Source: JBHJGS01 sp050331575 (GTDB taxonomy: Bacteria > Pseudomonadota > Alphaproteobacteria > Sphingomonadales > Rhodothalassiaceae). Taken from it: 64,000 nucleotides of DNA. Below the pieces are notes generated by a model. The model searched no databases. It was given only the letters and a program-made list of their open reading frames with translations, and had not been told where the DNA came from. The stretch lies in contig JBHJGS010000045.1 in assembly GCA_050331575.1 (NCBI GenBank), positions 1 to 64,000 of the forward strand. The letters are read 5' to 3'. The position numbers and the translations under genes were made by a program. Shown in pieces: positions 9,607 to 17,680 of this stretch (its first letter is position 1; each line of letters starts with the position of its first letter).

Positions 9607-9622
9607 CATAATATATATTATG
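9607..9622. repeat. 16-base perfect AT-rich palindrome
   Basis: CATAATATATATTATG is a perfect palindrome inside an AT-rich pocket (about 9598-9635) of an otherwise GC-rich window. It lies between the convergent monooxygenase gene and the metallo-beta-lactamase remnant. It could be a protein-binding site or a weak bidirectional terminator. There is no direct evidence for either. Confidence 0.4.
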
Positions 9623-9646
9623 ATAAATTATTCTGAGTGCGCCGGC

Positions 9647-10214
9647 TTATGGCTGGGCGATGTGTTGTGCGGCTTGGACGAGGCTTTGGCTGTGCGTCAC
9701 GAGTTCCAGGCCGCCGACGGCGCCGTGGCCGGGAACGACATGGACCGCCTGCCCGAAGCGCGCCGCGACATTGGCGAGGCTGGTATGCCATTGGTCCAGA
9801 TGGGCGTCGGCCAGATTGCCCAGGCTGTGGGCTTGGCCGGACCGGATCAGGCAGCCGCCGAACAGAATGCGCCGGTCTGGCAGATAAAAGACGCTGTTGC
9901 CAATGCTGTGCCCCGGCCCGGGATAGAAAAGGATGATCGTGAGGCCATCGAAAACCAGGCTCTGTTCGGTGGCGTCGACCAAACGCTTTGGCAGCGGCAG
10001 CCCGTGCCGTCTGGACCACCACTTGGGTCGGCCCTTCCACGATCAGGCCATTGCAGGGAAACACGCCCCAGCCGGGCACCGTGATGTGGCTGATATGCCG
10101 CCAGACCCCCTCGCCCATCGGCATCACGGCGAGGGGCGGCAGATCATCCGCGGCCCGGGCGCCCACCGAGGCGATCAGCAGTCCCAAAACGGCCGCCGCG
10201 ATCGCGCGCGTCAA
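9647..10214 (-). pseudogene. Subclass B1 metallo-beta-lactamase remnant (internal deletion plus frameshift)
   Basis: The first frame starts with TTG at 10214 (GGAG upstream) and encodes a signal peptide and the B1-type N-terminal strands (VPGWGVFPCNGLIVEG). A second frame, downstream and in a different phase, encodes the B1 C-terminal half: FYPGPGHS, FGGCLIRS, LGNLADAH and VVPGHGAVGG. These retain the second-half zinc ligands: His of GPGH, Cys of GGC and His of PGHG. Compared with IMP or BcII, roughly 60 residues are missing between the halves, including the HxHxD zinc motif. The join is near 10000 and the frame changes there. It should be inactive. Its start overlaps the stop of the FG-GAP gene (TTGA). 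Confidence 0.8.
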
Positions 10215-11698
10215 CTTTCTCCATCCTCGGGCTCGGACACCAGCAGGATCAGCCGGGTGCGATTGTCCTCGCCATCAGCGCCCAGCCGATCGAACGGCAA
10301 GGCGAGATCGGCCCGGCCGTCGCCGTTCAGATCCTCTGCCAGAAAGTCTTGGCCATTGCGTGGCACGTCGACGTCGAATACGCGGGCGGAGCGATCGAAA
10401 CCGGTGCCGGTGTTGCGGTACAGCTTCACCTCGTCATCGCCGTCAGAAACCATCAGGTCCTTCAGCCCGTCGCCGGTGAAGTCGGCGGCGGCGACCAAGG
10501 GGGCGGTGGAATTACCACGCGACAGATCGAAATCGATGGATAAGTCCCGTTCCACCAGCGGCTCTTCCGCAAAGCGTTCCGCCTCGGTGATGGCGTGGAT
10601 GCGCAGCTTCAGGGTCGTCGCCCCTGTCAAAAGAGCGGCCACGACCCGGCGCAGGCCCAGCCGAACCCCGCCGATTCCCAGATCCTTGGCGCCGTTCCCA
10701 TCTAGATCAACCAGTTCTGCCTGCGCGCCGAATCCCTCGACGCTCAATTCGCCGGACGAATCGGCAGAAAAGCGCAATCGACCACCGCTTAGCCTTCCGG
10801 GATAAAGCGCGTAACGCGTCATACGATCAAACAGGCCCTCGGCCCTGTCGGTCTCGGTCAGAATATCAACGATGCCATCGCCGGCGATGTCTTCCAGTGC
10901 GAGCATCCAGGTGAACTGGAAGTCACTCTGATCGCTGCTGTCCTCGTTCGCCTTGTTGGTTTCCGCCCAGCTATTGCCGGACAGCGGCATGGGCAGGGCG
11001 ATTTCAATCGGCTCGTTTAGAAATCCTTCGGCCATGGCTTCGAAGACCAGCAAGGTGAAATCCCGCCTTACCAGCAAATCCGGCCGGCCGTCGCCGGTCG
11101 CGTCGCCGGAATAAACCGGATAGTTGGTATAGACCACATCATCGAAACTGCCGCGCCGCCGCGCCGGGACGGGCAAGTCCGCCACGGGTGTAAAGGCACC
11201 ATCACTTTGCTGCACGAACACCCGTAGCTGCTGGAAATCCTGCACCAGCAGGTCGGCCAGACCGTCACCCGTAAGATCTTTGGCGAAATCGTCCCGAAGA
11301 AAGGCCGGGCTGCCGGGCAAGCGATAAAGCGATGTGGTGCGCGCAACCAGGTCCGCCCCCTGCCCCGCGTCGCGATACACGCCTTCAGGCGCAAGAAAAA
11401 ACAGGGCCTGGCCGTCAGGCACGGCACCCAGATCGTAATACAGCGCCGCCTCCGGCATGGTCAGGCTCAGCTGCGGGGTTAGGCCGCGCCGGTCAACCGC
11501 GTAGAAATCGAACTGTCGCTGCTCGTCCCGCCGCGTCGGCACCATCAGCCAGGCACCGGACCGGTCCGGCAGGCGCATGGCCGCCAATGGCCCATGCACC
11601 GGCGTGCTTAGGCGTTGATCAACGATCCTGAGCCCCTGCCCCATGGCCGCTGCCGAGGCGATCAGCCCCAGCGCCAAAAACCCGACTGCCGCGCGCAT
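10211..11698 (-). CDS. Exported FG-GAP/VCBS repeat protein
   Basis: About 495 residues from MRAAVGFLALG at 11698, chosen for the GGAGG upstream and the good signal peptide. At least six calcium-loop repeats of the form D-x-x-G-D/N-G-x-x-D-L/I are visible, for example DLTGDGLADLL, DATGDGRPDLL, DIAGDGIVDIL, DLDGNGAKDLG, DFTGDGLKDLM and DLNGDGRADLA. Such repeats form a beta-propeller that binds calcium, as in integrin-alpha-like bacterial proteins. No catalytic domain is visible. It probably acts in the periplasm or outside the cell. It was translationally coupled to the metallo-beta-lactamase remnant downstream. Confidence 0.8.
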   Translation of the reverse strand: MRAAVGFLALGLIASAAAMGQGLRIVDQRLSTPVHGPLAAMRLPDRSGAWLMVPTRRDEQRQFDFYAVDRRGLTPQLSLTMPEAALYYDLGAVPDGQALFFLAPEGVYRDAGQGADLVARTTSLYRLPGSPAFLRDDFAKDLTGDGLADLLVQDFQQLRVFVQQSDGAFTPVADLPVPARRRGSFDDVVYTNYPVYSGDATGDGRPDLLVRRDFTLLVFEAMAEGFLNEPIEIALPMPLSGNSWAETNKANEDSSDQSDFQFTWMLALEDIAGDGIVDILTETDRAEGLFDRMTRYALYPGRLSGGRLRFSADSSGELSVEGFGAQAELVDLDGNGAKDLGIGGVRLGLRRVVAALLTGATTLKLRIHAITEAERFAEEPLVERDLSIDFDLSRGNSTAPLVAAADFTGDGLKDLMVSDGDDEVKLYRNTGTGFDRSARVFDVDVPRNGQDFLAEDLNGDGRADLALPFDRLGADGEDNRTRLILLVSEPEDGES

Positions 11699-11787
11699 GC
11701 CGCCTCCACCTGTCACACTTGGCCAAGCTATGGCATGGCCGCCCCGCTGCCGGCCAGCGGCAAGACGTCCATGCCGTTGCCCCACCG

Positions 11788-11820
11788 CATGCCCGCCTTC
11801 CAAGGGGCGAGCAATTTAGA
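11788..11820 (+). repeat. Partial dispersed repeat, diverged copy at fabD 3' end
   Basis: GCCCGCCTTC, a short loop, then GGGGCGAGCAATTTAGA resembles the second hairpin and tail of the copy at 42709-42794. The first hairpin is not recognisable. Like other copies, its tail overlaps the stop codon of a neighbouring gene, here fabD. Confidence 0.4.
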
Positions 11821-12754
11821 TCGTGGCGGCGTAGGCCTCCACCTCCTCCGGCGTGCCGACGCTGGTGATCGCCAGGTCCCGATCGATGCGCTTGACCAGG
11901 CCGGCCAGCACCTTGCCGGACCCCAGCTCCGCCACCTGCTCGATGCCCCAGCCGCGGAACTGCGCCACCGTCTCTCGCCAGCGCACCATGTGGGTCACTT
12001 GGGCGACCAGCAGCTCCCGGATCTGCTCGGGCTCGGTGACGGGATGGGCGGTGACATTGGAGATGATCGGCACTACCGGCGCTGACAGGACCACCTGGCT
12101 CAGCGCCTCGGCCATATCCTCAGCGGCCGGCTGCATCAAGGCGCAATGGAAGGGCGCGGAGACCGGCAGGGGCATGGCCCGCTTTGCGCCTTGCTCCTTG
12201 GCCAGGGCAATGGCTCGGTCCAGCGCGGCGGTGTCGCCAGAGAGGACCACCTGGCCGGGCGCATTGTCATTGGCGCAGGCGCACACCCCCATCTGAGCCG
12301 CCGCCTCGGCGATCTCTTCCACGGTGTCGAAGTCCAGCCCCAGGATCGCCGCCATGGCACCCTGCCCCACCGGCACGGCCCGCTGCATCGCCTGGCCGCG
12401 GCGCTTCAACAGGCGCGCAGCGTCGCTCAGGCTTAGGCTGCCGGCAGCGGCTAGGGCGGTATATTCGCCCAGGGAATGGCCGGCCAGATGGCTTGTCACG
12501 GTCTCAACCCGATGGCCGCCGGCCGCCAGCACCCGCACCACCGCCAGGCTCACCGCCATCAAGGCGGGCTGGGCATTTTCGGTCAGCCGTAGATCCTCCT
12601 CCGGGCCCTCGCGCATCAGCCGGAACAGATGTTGCGACACCGCCTCATCGACTTCCTGGAACACCTCGCGGGCCTCGGCATAGGCCTCGGCCAGGGCCTG
12701 GCCCATGCCCACCGCCTGGCTGCCCTGGCCCGGAAAGATCCACGCGACGCTCAT
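11816..12754 (-). CDS. fabD: Malonyl-CoA:ACP transacylase FabD
   Basis: This 312-residue enzyme moves malonyl from CoA to acyl carrier protein for fatty acid synthesis. It opens with the FPGQGSQ motif. The nucleophile Ser94 is in GHSLGEY, and the catalytic His203 is in PFHCALM. The length and both motifs are standard. A GGAGGGG sequence lies a few bases upstream of the ATG. In many alphaproteobacteria fabD is followed by fabG, acpP and fabF. Here it is alone: an exported FG-GAP gene follows, so the rest of the cluster must be elsewhere. Confidence 0.96.
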   Translation of the reverse strand: MSVAWIFPGQGSQAVGMGQALAEAYAEAREVFQEVDEAVSQHLFRLMREGPEEDLRLTENAQPALMAVSLAVVRVLAAGGHRVETVTSHLAGHSLGEYTALAAAGSLSLSDAARLLKRRGQAMQRAVPVGQGAMAAILGLDFDTVEEIAEAAAQMGVCACANDNAPGQVVLSGDTAALDRAIALAKEQGAKRAMPLPVSAPFHCALMQPAAEDMAEALSQVVLSAPVVPIISNVTAHPVTEPEQIRELLVAQVTHMVRWRETVAQFRGWGIEQVAELGSGKVLAGLVKRIDRDLAITSVGTPEEVEAYAATI

Positions 12755-12924
12755 GCTGCCCCTCCGCTGGTTTGTCGTGCATCTGTCTGCGGGCTATGGG
12801 CGAGAATGCCGGCCCGGGCAAGGCCCCGTGCGGCTTGTTGCACCATGGCCACAGAGTTTGGAAAACGCCCGTTCAGTTTTCTGCAAAAGCATTTACCTGC
12901 GTGACAGGCCTGTGACAGCGGGCT

Positions 12925-13065
12925 AGCGTCTTCCTGTCGCCGCGCACGGTCATAAACAGAACAATCCGTGCAACCCGGTTCAGGGAGGGCAATAAAAATG
13001 CAGCGCTAACAATAGGCGTGACGATTTTTCGGATTAGCAGGGCTTCGGCCCTGCTTTTCTTTTTT
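12925..13065 (+). ncRNA. Candidate small RNA ending at a rho-independent terminator
   Basis: No gene precedes the plus-strand terminator at 13036-13065, because fabD upstream is on the other strand. A short independent transcript is the simplest reason for it. The region contains one upstream hairpin (12944-12971), a CCC/GGG mini-stem and the terminator. A possible promoter is GTGACA and TAGCGT spaced by 17 bases just upstream. The 5' end is a guess. I could not match it to a known riboswitch or 6S RNA. Confidence 0.3.
13036..13065 (+). terminator. Rho-independent terminator
   Basis: An 8-base perfect stem AGCAGGGC / GCCCTGCT with a TTCG tetraloop (13044-13047) is followed by TTTCTTTTTT. The T-run is only on the plus strand, so it terminates rightward transcription. 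Confidence 0.85.
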
Positions 13066-13086
13066 ATGCGTGGCGAAATTGCCACA

Positions 13087-13350
13087 TCAAGGCGACCGGC
13101 CGAACAAGCTCCGCAAGCTGAACCCGCCAAAAACCACCGCTGCGGCGTAGGCCAAGGTCAAAGCGATGGCGATCGCCGTGGCGATCAGCGCCTTGCGGCG
13201 AAGGCGCGGGCGCACTGGGGCTCCCTCCTCTCCGCCGAAGCCCGGATCCTGGTCGGCTTCGGCGTGGGATTGGTTGCCGATCGGCAGCAGGGTGAAGAAG
13301 GCCAGCCACCAGCTCAGGGTGAACACTACCAAGAGCGTGGCGACGTTCAT
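13087..13350 (-). CDS. DUF1467 family small membrane protein
   Basis: This 87-residue protein has two membrane helices, one near the N-terminus (TLLVVFTLSWWLAFFTLLP) and one near the C-terminus, separated by a short polar loop with PRLRRKAL before the second helix. That layout and loop are typical of DUF1467, a family almost restricted to alphaproteobacteria and of unknown function. It usually lies next to methylmalonyl-CoA epimerase, as here with a 6-base gap. It is the last gene of the long minus-strand run that begins with nuoA. Confidence 0.8.
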   Translation of the reverse strand: MNVATLLVVFTLSWWLAFFTLLPIGNQSHAEADQDPGFGGEEGAPVRPRLRRKALIATAIAIALTLAYAAAVVFGGFSLRSLFGRSP

Positions 13351-13356
13351 GGCCGC

Positions 13357-13764
13357 TCAGGCCTGTTCCAGCTCGATCAATGTGCCGTTGAAGTCCTTCG
13401 GGTGCAGGAACAGCACCGGCTTGCCATGAGCACCGATCTTCGGGTCGCCATCGCCCAGGATGCGCGCGCCTTCGGCGACCAGCCGGTCTTTGGCGGCGTG
13501 AATGTCGTCCACCTCATAACAGACATGGTGGATACCGCCGGCGGCGTTCTTGGCGAGGAAATTGGCGATCGGCGACCCCTCGCCCAGCGGCTGCAGAAGC
13601 TCGATCTTGGTATTGTCCAGGCTCACGAACACGGTGGTGACGCCATGGTCGGGCTGATCCTCCGGCGCGGAGACCTCAGCGCCCAGAATGTCGCGATACT
13701 GCCGGGTCGCCGCCTCCAGGTCCGGCACGGCGATGGCGACATGGTTCAAGCGGCCGATCTTCAT
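13357..13764 (-). CDS. mce: Methylmalonyl-CoA epimerase
   Basis: This 135-residue glyoxalase-fold protein should interconvert (2R)- and (2S)-methylmalonyl-CoA, feeding propionyl-CoA carbon into succinyl-CoA. It opens with the motif RLNHVAIAVPDL (metal-ligand His8) and has GGIHHVCYEVDD in the middle and TLIELEQ at the end, matching the metal-binding positions of the family. The length is typical. The start overlaps the ribonuclease J stop (ATGA), so translation is coupled. The mutase genes are not in the window. Confidence 0.92.
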   Translation of the reverse strand: MKIGRLNHVAIAVPDLEAATRQYRDILGAEVSAPEDQPDHGVTTVFVSLDNTKIELLQPLGEGSPIANFLAKNAAGGIHHVCYEVDDIHAAKDRLVAEGARILGDGDPKIGAHGKPVLFLHPKDFNGTLIELEQA

Positions 13765-15437
13765 TCATCCTCCTCCAGTCTGAGCACCCGCACATCCACC
13801 ACGACATTCTTGCCCAGCATGCGCCGGCACAGGCGGCGGGCGGCAATCCGCACCGCCTCACGCACGGCAGTGTCGTCTTCCCGCTCCCGCCGGCGCAAGC
13901 CCTCCAGGGCCTCCTCTACGGTTTCCTCTAGCACGGTCTCGAAACTGCCCTGGCGGGTATAGGCCGGCACCCCGCGGATAATCAGCTCCGGCGGACCGAT
14001 CGGCTGGCCCTGCTCGTCCAGCAGCAAAATCACGCACAGATGCCCGTCCTCGGCAATCTTGCGCCGTTCGGACACGCCGATATCGGTCATCGGCACCAGC
14101 TTGATGCCATCCAGGATCAGGCAGTCGGTGATCACCTCGTCGACCAGGCGCAAGCCCCCCGGCGCCAGCCTCAGCGCGCGGCCGTTGCGCGCGGCCTCCG
14201 CCGCCATGCCCAGGGAGCGGGCGAAGGCGGCATGTTCCTTGACGTGATGGCGTTCGCCATGCACCGCCACCACCATCTGCGGCTTCAGCCAGCCATAGAG
14301 CCTTTCCAGCTCCGGTCGGCCGGGATGGCCGGAGACATGCACGAAGGCGTCCCGCTCGGTCATCACCTGGATGTCCTGCTCGGCCAAGAGATTGACCAGA
14401 TTGCCGACCTCGCGCTCATTGCCCGGGATGATCTTGGAGGAAAAAATCACCAGATCGCCGGCGCTCAGATGCAACGCGCGATGGTCGCCGCGCGCCAGCC
14501 GCGCCATCGCCGCGCGATGCTCGCCCTGGCAGCCGGTGCACGCGATCAGCACCCGCGATTTCGGCAACCGGCCGACCTCATCCATGTCGATCGGGTCGGG
14601 CAGATCGGCCAGATAGCCGGTGTCGCGGCCGATACGCCAGATCCGGTCCATCGACCGGCCGGCCAGCGCCAATTGGCGGCCGGTGGCCTTGGCGACCTCG
14701 GCGATCGAGCGCAGCCGCGCGGTGTTGGAGGCAAAGGTGGTGATGACCACCCGGTTCGGGGCCTTGGCGACGATCTCGCCCAGACTATCCTTGACCGGCT
14801 GTTCCGAGCCGGAGGGCTTCTTGTTGAAGATGTTGGTGCTGTCGCCGACTGCTGCCAGCACCCCGTCCTGGCCGATCTGCTCCAGGCGTTGGGGCGGGCT
14901 GGGCACACCGATCTGCGGCTGATCGTCGAACTTCCAGTCACCGGTGTGGAAGACACGGCCGTGGCGGGTCTTGATCAGCAGGCTGTGCGCTTCGGGGATG
15001 GAATGCGCCATCGGCACATAATCGATATGAAACGGCCCCAGATCCACCGGCGTGTCCGGCGCCACGACGGTGAGCGAAACCTGGCCCAACAGCTGCGCCT
15101 CCTCCAGCTTTTCCCGGATCAACTCGGCGGTGAAGCGGCTGGCGAAGATCGGGGCCTTCAGTCGCGGCCATAGATGCGGCAGCGCGCCGATATGATCCTC
15201 ATGGCCGTGGGTGATGACAATGCCAAGCAGATCCTCGTGGCGTTCCTCGATGAAGCCGGGGTCGGGAAAGATCAGGTCGACGCCGGGCAGGCCAGGGCCG
15301 GCAAAGGTCATGCCGCAATCGACCATGATCCATTTGCCGTCCAGATGATAAAGCGCCATGTTCATGCCGACTTCATCGGTGCCGCCCAGCGGCAAGAAAA
15401 CCAGATCGTTGTGGGAAAAGCCGGGCAAGTCGCTCAT
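13761..15437 (-). CDS. rnj: Ribonuclease J
   Basis: This 558-residue metallo-beta-lactamase/beta-CASP ribonuclease acts in mRNA decay and rRNA maturation with 5'-exo and endonuclease activity. The zinc motif HGHEDH is at residues 77-82. The beta-CASP block includes GCQGE and the late HVSGHPGRPEL motif, and a C-terminal domain follows. The length matches alphaproteobacterial RNase J. Its ATG overlaps the coaX stop (ATGA), and its end overlaps mce. The coaX-rnj-mce order is a standard alphaproteobacterial block. Confidence 0.95.
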   Translation of the reverse strand: MSDLPGFSHNDLVFLPLGGTDEVGMNMALYHLDGKWIMVDCGMTFAGPGLPGVDLIFPDPGFIEERHEDLLGIVITHGHEDHIGALPHLWPRLKAPIFASRFTAELIREKLEEAQLLGQVSLTVVAPDTPVDLGPFHIDYVPMAHSIPEAHSLLIKTRHGRVFHTGDWKFDDQPQIGVPSPPQRLEQIGQDGVLAAVGDSTNIFNKKPSGSEQPVKDSLGEIVAKAPNRVVITTFASNTARLRSIAEVAKATGRQLALAGRSMDRIWRIGRDTGYLADLPDPIDMDEVGRLPKSRVLIACTGCQGEHRAAMARLARGDHRALHLSAGDLVIFSSKIIPGNEREVGNLVNLLAEQDIQVMTERDAFVHVSGHPGRPELERLYGWLKPQMVVAVHGERHHVKEHAAFARSLGMAAEAARNGRALRLAPGGLRLVDEVITDCLILDGIKLVPMTDIGVSERRKIAEDGHLCVILLLDEQGQPIGPPELIIRGVPAYTRQGSFETVLEETVEEALEGLRRREREDDTAVREAVRIAARRLCRRMLGKNVVVDVRVLRLEEDE

Positions 15438-16216
15438 GAAGCGGCCCGATTATGGTCGTAGATCAAGCGAAGTCCATGCATGGTCAAATCCCTGTCCACC
15501 AGATCGATGCGGTCGGTCCGGTTGTTGAAGACGCCGGCCAGGCCACCGGTGGCCAAAACCCGCATATCCGGCGAGTGCTCGGCTTTCAGCCGCGTCACCA
15601 GCCCCTCGATCAGGCCGACATAGCCCCAGAACACGCCGGATTGCATGGCCTCCTGGGTGGTCAGGCCGGTGACCCGGTTGGTCTTGGGTTCGGCCACGGC
15701 AATGCGCGGCAGCTTGGCCGCGGCGGCATGCAGTGCCCGCAGCGACAGATTGATCCCCGGCGCGATCACCCCGCCCAGATACGCCCCGCCCTGCCCGACG
15801 ATATCGAAGGTCGTGGCGGTGCCGAAATCGATGATGATCAGCGGCGCGCCATACAAGCGGTCGCCCGCGACCGCATTGACCAGGCGATCCGCGCCGACCT
15901 CGCCGGGATTGGGCACGCGGACCTCAACGCCCAGCTCACAGCCGGTCTCGCCCACGACCAACGGCTCGCAGCGGAAATAGTCCCGGCACAAGCGGTCCAG
16001 ATGCCACAGGGTCGGCGGCACTACCGTGGCGATGATCGCACCGGTGATGGCGCCGGCCTCGATGTCGTACAGCCGCATGAGCTGGGAGATCCAGACCATA
16101 TATTCGTCTGACGTGCGCTGTTCCTCGGTGGAAATGCGCCACTGCTTAACGATCGTGTCGCCGTCGAACAGGGCGAACACGGTGTTGGTATTGCCGGCGT
16201 CGATGGCGAGCAGCAT
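15434..16216 (-). CDS. coaX: Type III pantothenate kinase
   Basis: This 260-residue enzyme phosphorylates pantothenate in the first step of CoA synthesis. It starts with the phosphate-binding motif LLAIDAGNTNT (Asp6). It also has VGADRLVNA and IDFGTATTFDIV, all standard for the CoaX (Bvg accessory factor-like) family. It lies 27 bases after nuoN. In many relatives birA (biotin-protein ligase) sits between nuoN and coaX. No such gene is present here. Confidence 0.95.
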   Translation of the reverse strand: MLLAIDAGNTNTVFALFDGDTIVKQWRISTEEQRTSDEYMVWISQLMRLYDIEAGAITGAIIATVVPPTLWHLDRLCRDYFRCEPLVVGETGCELGVEVRVPNPGEVGADRLVNAVAGDRLYGAPLIIIDFGTATTFDIVGQGGAYLGGVIAPGINLSLRALHAAAAKLPRIAVAEPKTNRVTGLTTQEAMQSGVFWGYVGLIEGLVTRLKAEHSPDMRVLATGGLAGVFNNRTDRIDLVDRDLTMHGLRLIYDHNRAAS

Positions 16217-16243
16217 AGGCGGGGCGACGGTCCTTCAGCCGAC

Positions 16244-17680
16244 CTAGAAACCGAAGCCGGCGGCGGCGGCCTGGGCGGCCTGGCCCAGCGGCGCCAGCAA
16301 CAGAAGACACAGCGGCGAATTGATCAGGGTGCTGCTGAGGATGACGCTGCCAACGGCGCGGTCCTCACCCCGCTCAAACGCCGCGGCCGGTTCGGAGAAA
16401 TACATCAGCCGGACGATATTGATATAGTAGAAGGCCGCGACCACGGAACTGACCAGGCCGATCACCGCCAGCCACCACAGGCCCGCCTCCACTGTGGCGA
16501 TGAAGACATAATATTTGCCGAAAAAGCCGAACAGCGGGGGGATGCCAGTCAACGAGAACATCAAGATCAGCATGGCCAGCGCCATCGACGGATGGGTCTG
16601 CGCCAGGCCGGCCAAATCGGCGATGTCTTCCGAATAGCCTTCCTTGCGACGCATCGACAGGATGATCGCGAACGTGCCGGCGGTCATGGTCAGATAAATT
16701 GCCATATAGATGGCGACAGCGGCCACGCCTTGTTCGGTTCCGGCGGCCAGGCCGCACAGGGCATAGCCCATATGCGCGATGGAGGAATAGGCCATCAGCC
16801 GCTTGATATTGGTCTGTCGCAGCGCTGCGAAAGCGCCCAGCACCATGGAGGCAATCGCCAGCAGAATGACCAGCTGCTGCCACTGCGCCACCATGCCGCC
16901 GAACGGACCCATCAGCACCCGCACCATCAACGCCATGGCGGCGATCTTCGGCGCCCCGGCGAACAGGGTCGTCACCGGCGTCGGCGCGCCCTCATAGGCA
17001 TCCGGCGTCCACATGTGAAACGGCACGGCGGACAGCTTGAAGGCCAGGCCGGCGACCAGGAACACCATGCCAACGAGCAGCCCGATATTGCCGCTTTCGA
17101 CGGCCTGGCCAGCAGTAAGTGCGACCCCGGTGAACAAGGTGGTCCCGGAAAAGCCGTAGATCAGCGACACGCCGTAGAGCAGCAGGCCCGAGCTCAACGC
17201 GCCGAGCACGAAATATTTCAGCCCCGCCTCGGTGGAGCGCAGACGGTCGCGGTTGAAGGCGGCCAGCACATAGACCGACAGGCTCTGCAACTCCAGGCCG
17301 ACATACAGTGCCAGCAGATCATTGGCTGAGACCATCATGAACATCCCCAGCATGGCCAGCAGCACCAGCACCGGAAACTCCATATGGTCCAGCCCGCGTC
17401 GGGTCAGATAGTTCCGGCCCATGCTGAGCGCGGTCAGCGTGCCGACAAGCACGGCGATCTTCATAAACACGGCGAAGGCGTCGACCAGGAAGCGGCCGTT
17501 GAAGCTGCTGCTGGGCACATCCACGCCCAGGATCGCGATCAGCGCCAGGATCATGACGCCATAGGCGCCGCGCCACACCAGCATCTTGGCGGATTTGCCG
17601 GCATAGACGCCGACCATCAGCAACACCATCGCGCCAATTGCCAGCACCAGTTCCGGAATGACCGGGCTCAGATCCAGCAT
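16244..17680 (-). CDS. nuoN: NADH-quinone oxidoreductase subunit N
   Basis: This 478-residue antiporter-like membrane subunit of complex I pumps protons. It has about 14 hydrophobic helices, and the conserved region around PFHMWTPDAYEGAPTPV carries the discontinuous helix and key lysines of the Mrp-like fold. The start overlaps the nuoM stop (ATGA). The distal position in the nuo operon is standard. Nothing is unusual in length or motifs. Confidence 0.95.
   Translation of the reverse strand: MLDLSPVIPELVLAIGAMVLLMVGVYAGKSAKMLVWRGAYGVMILALIAILGVDVPSSSFNGRFLVDAFAVFMKIAVLVGTLTALSMGRNYLTRRGLDHMEFPVLVLLAMLGMFMMVSANDLLALYVGLELQSLSVYVLAAFNRDRLRSTEAGLKYFVLGALSSGLLLYGVSLIYGFSGTTLFTGVALTAGQAVESGNIGLLVGMVFLVAGLAFKLSAVPFHMWTPDAYEGAPTPVTTLFAGAPKIAAMALMVRVLMGPFGGMVAQWQQLVILLAIASMVLGAFAALRQTNIKRLMAYSSIAHMGYALCGLAAGTEQGVAAVAIYMAIYLTMTAGTFAIILSMRRKEGYSEDIADLAGLAQTHPSMALAMLILMFSLTGIPPLFGFFGKYYVFIATVEAGLWWLAVIGLVSSVVAAFYYINIVRLMYFSEPAAAFERGEDRAVGSVILSSTLINSPLCLLLLAPLGQAAQAAAAGFGF

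Larger units (their letters stand above)
12755..13086. other. Gene-free stretch upstream of fabD
   Basis: No protein gene is convincing here. It holds a 6-bp-stem hairpin (GCACGG 12944-12949 with CCGTGC 12966-12971), a purine-rich AGGGAGGG box at about 12982-12989 followed by a three-codon ORF (ATG CAG CGC TAA), and a strong plus-strand terminator. The fabD promoter, on the minus strand, should also lie here. The short GTGACA-17-TAGCGT pair starting near 12901 could be a weak plus-strand promoter. Confidence 0.45.

Noticed and set aside
9647..9982. The metallo-beta-lactamase C-terminal frame as a separate functional gene
   Set aside because: It lacks the HxHxD zinc motif and signal peptide, begins only at a TTG without a ribosome binding site, and its N-terminal half is next to it in another frame.
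13036..13055. Use of the 13036-13065 hairpin as terminator for the minus-strand DUF1467 gene
   Set aside because: On the minus strand no T-run follows the stem; the T-run is only on the plus-strand side.
12925..13065. Known riboswitch (SAM-II or similar) or 6S RNA
   Set aside because: I could not match conserved core sequences, so only a generic small RNA candidate is kept.
13018..13962. Long plus-strand open frame over the DUF1467, mce and rnj genes
   Set aside because: It is a shadow of well-recognised minus-strand genes and has no recognisable protein content.
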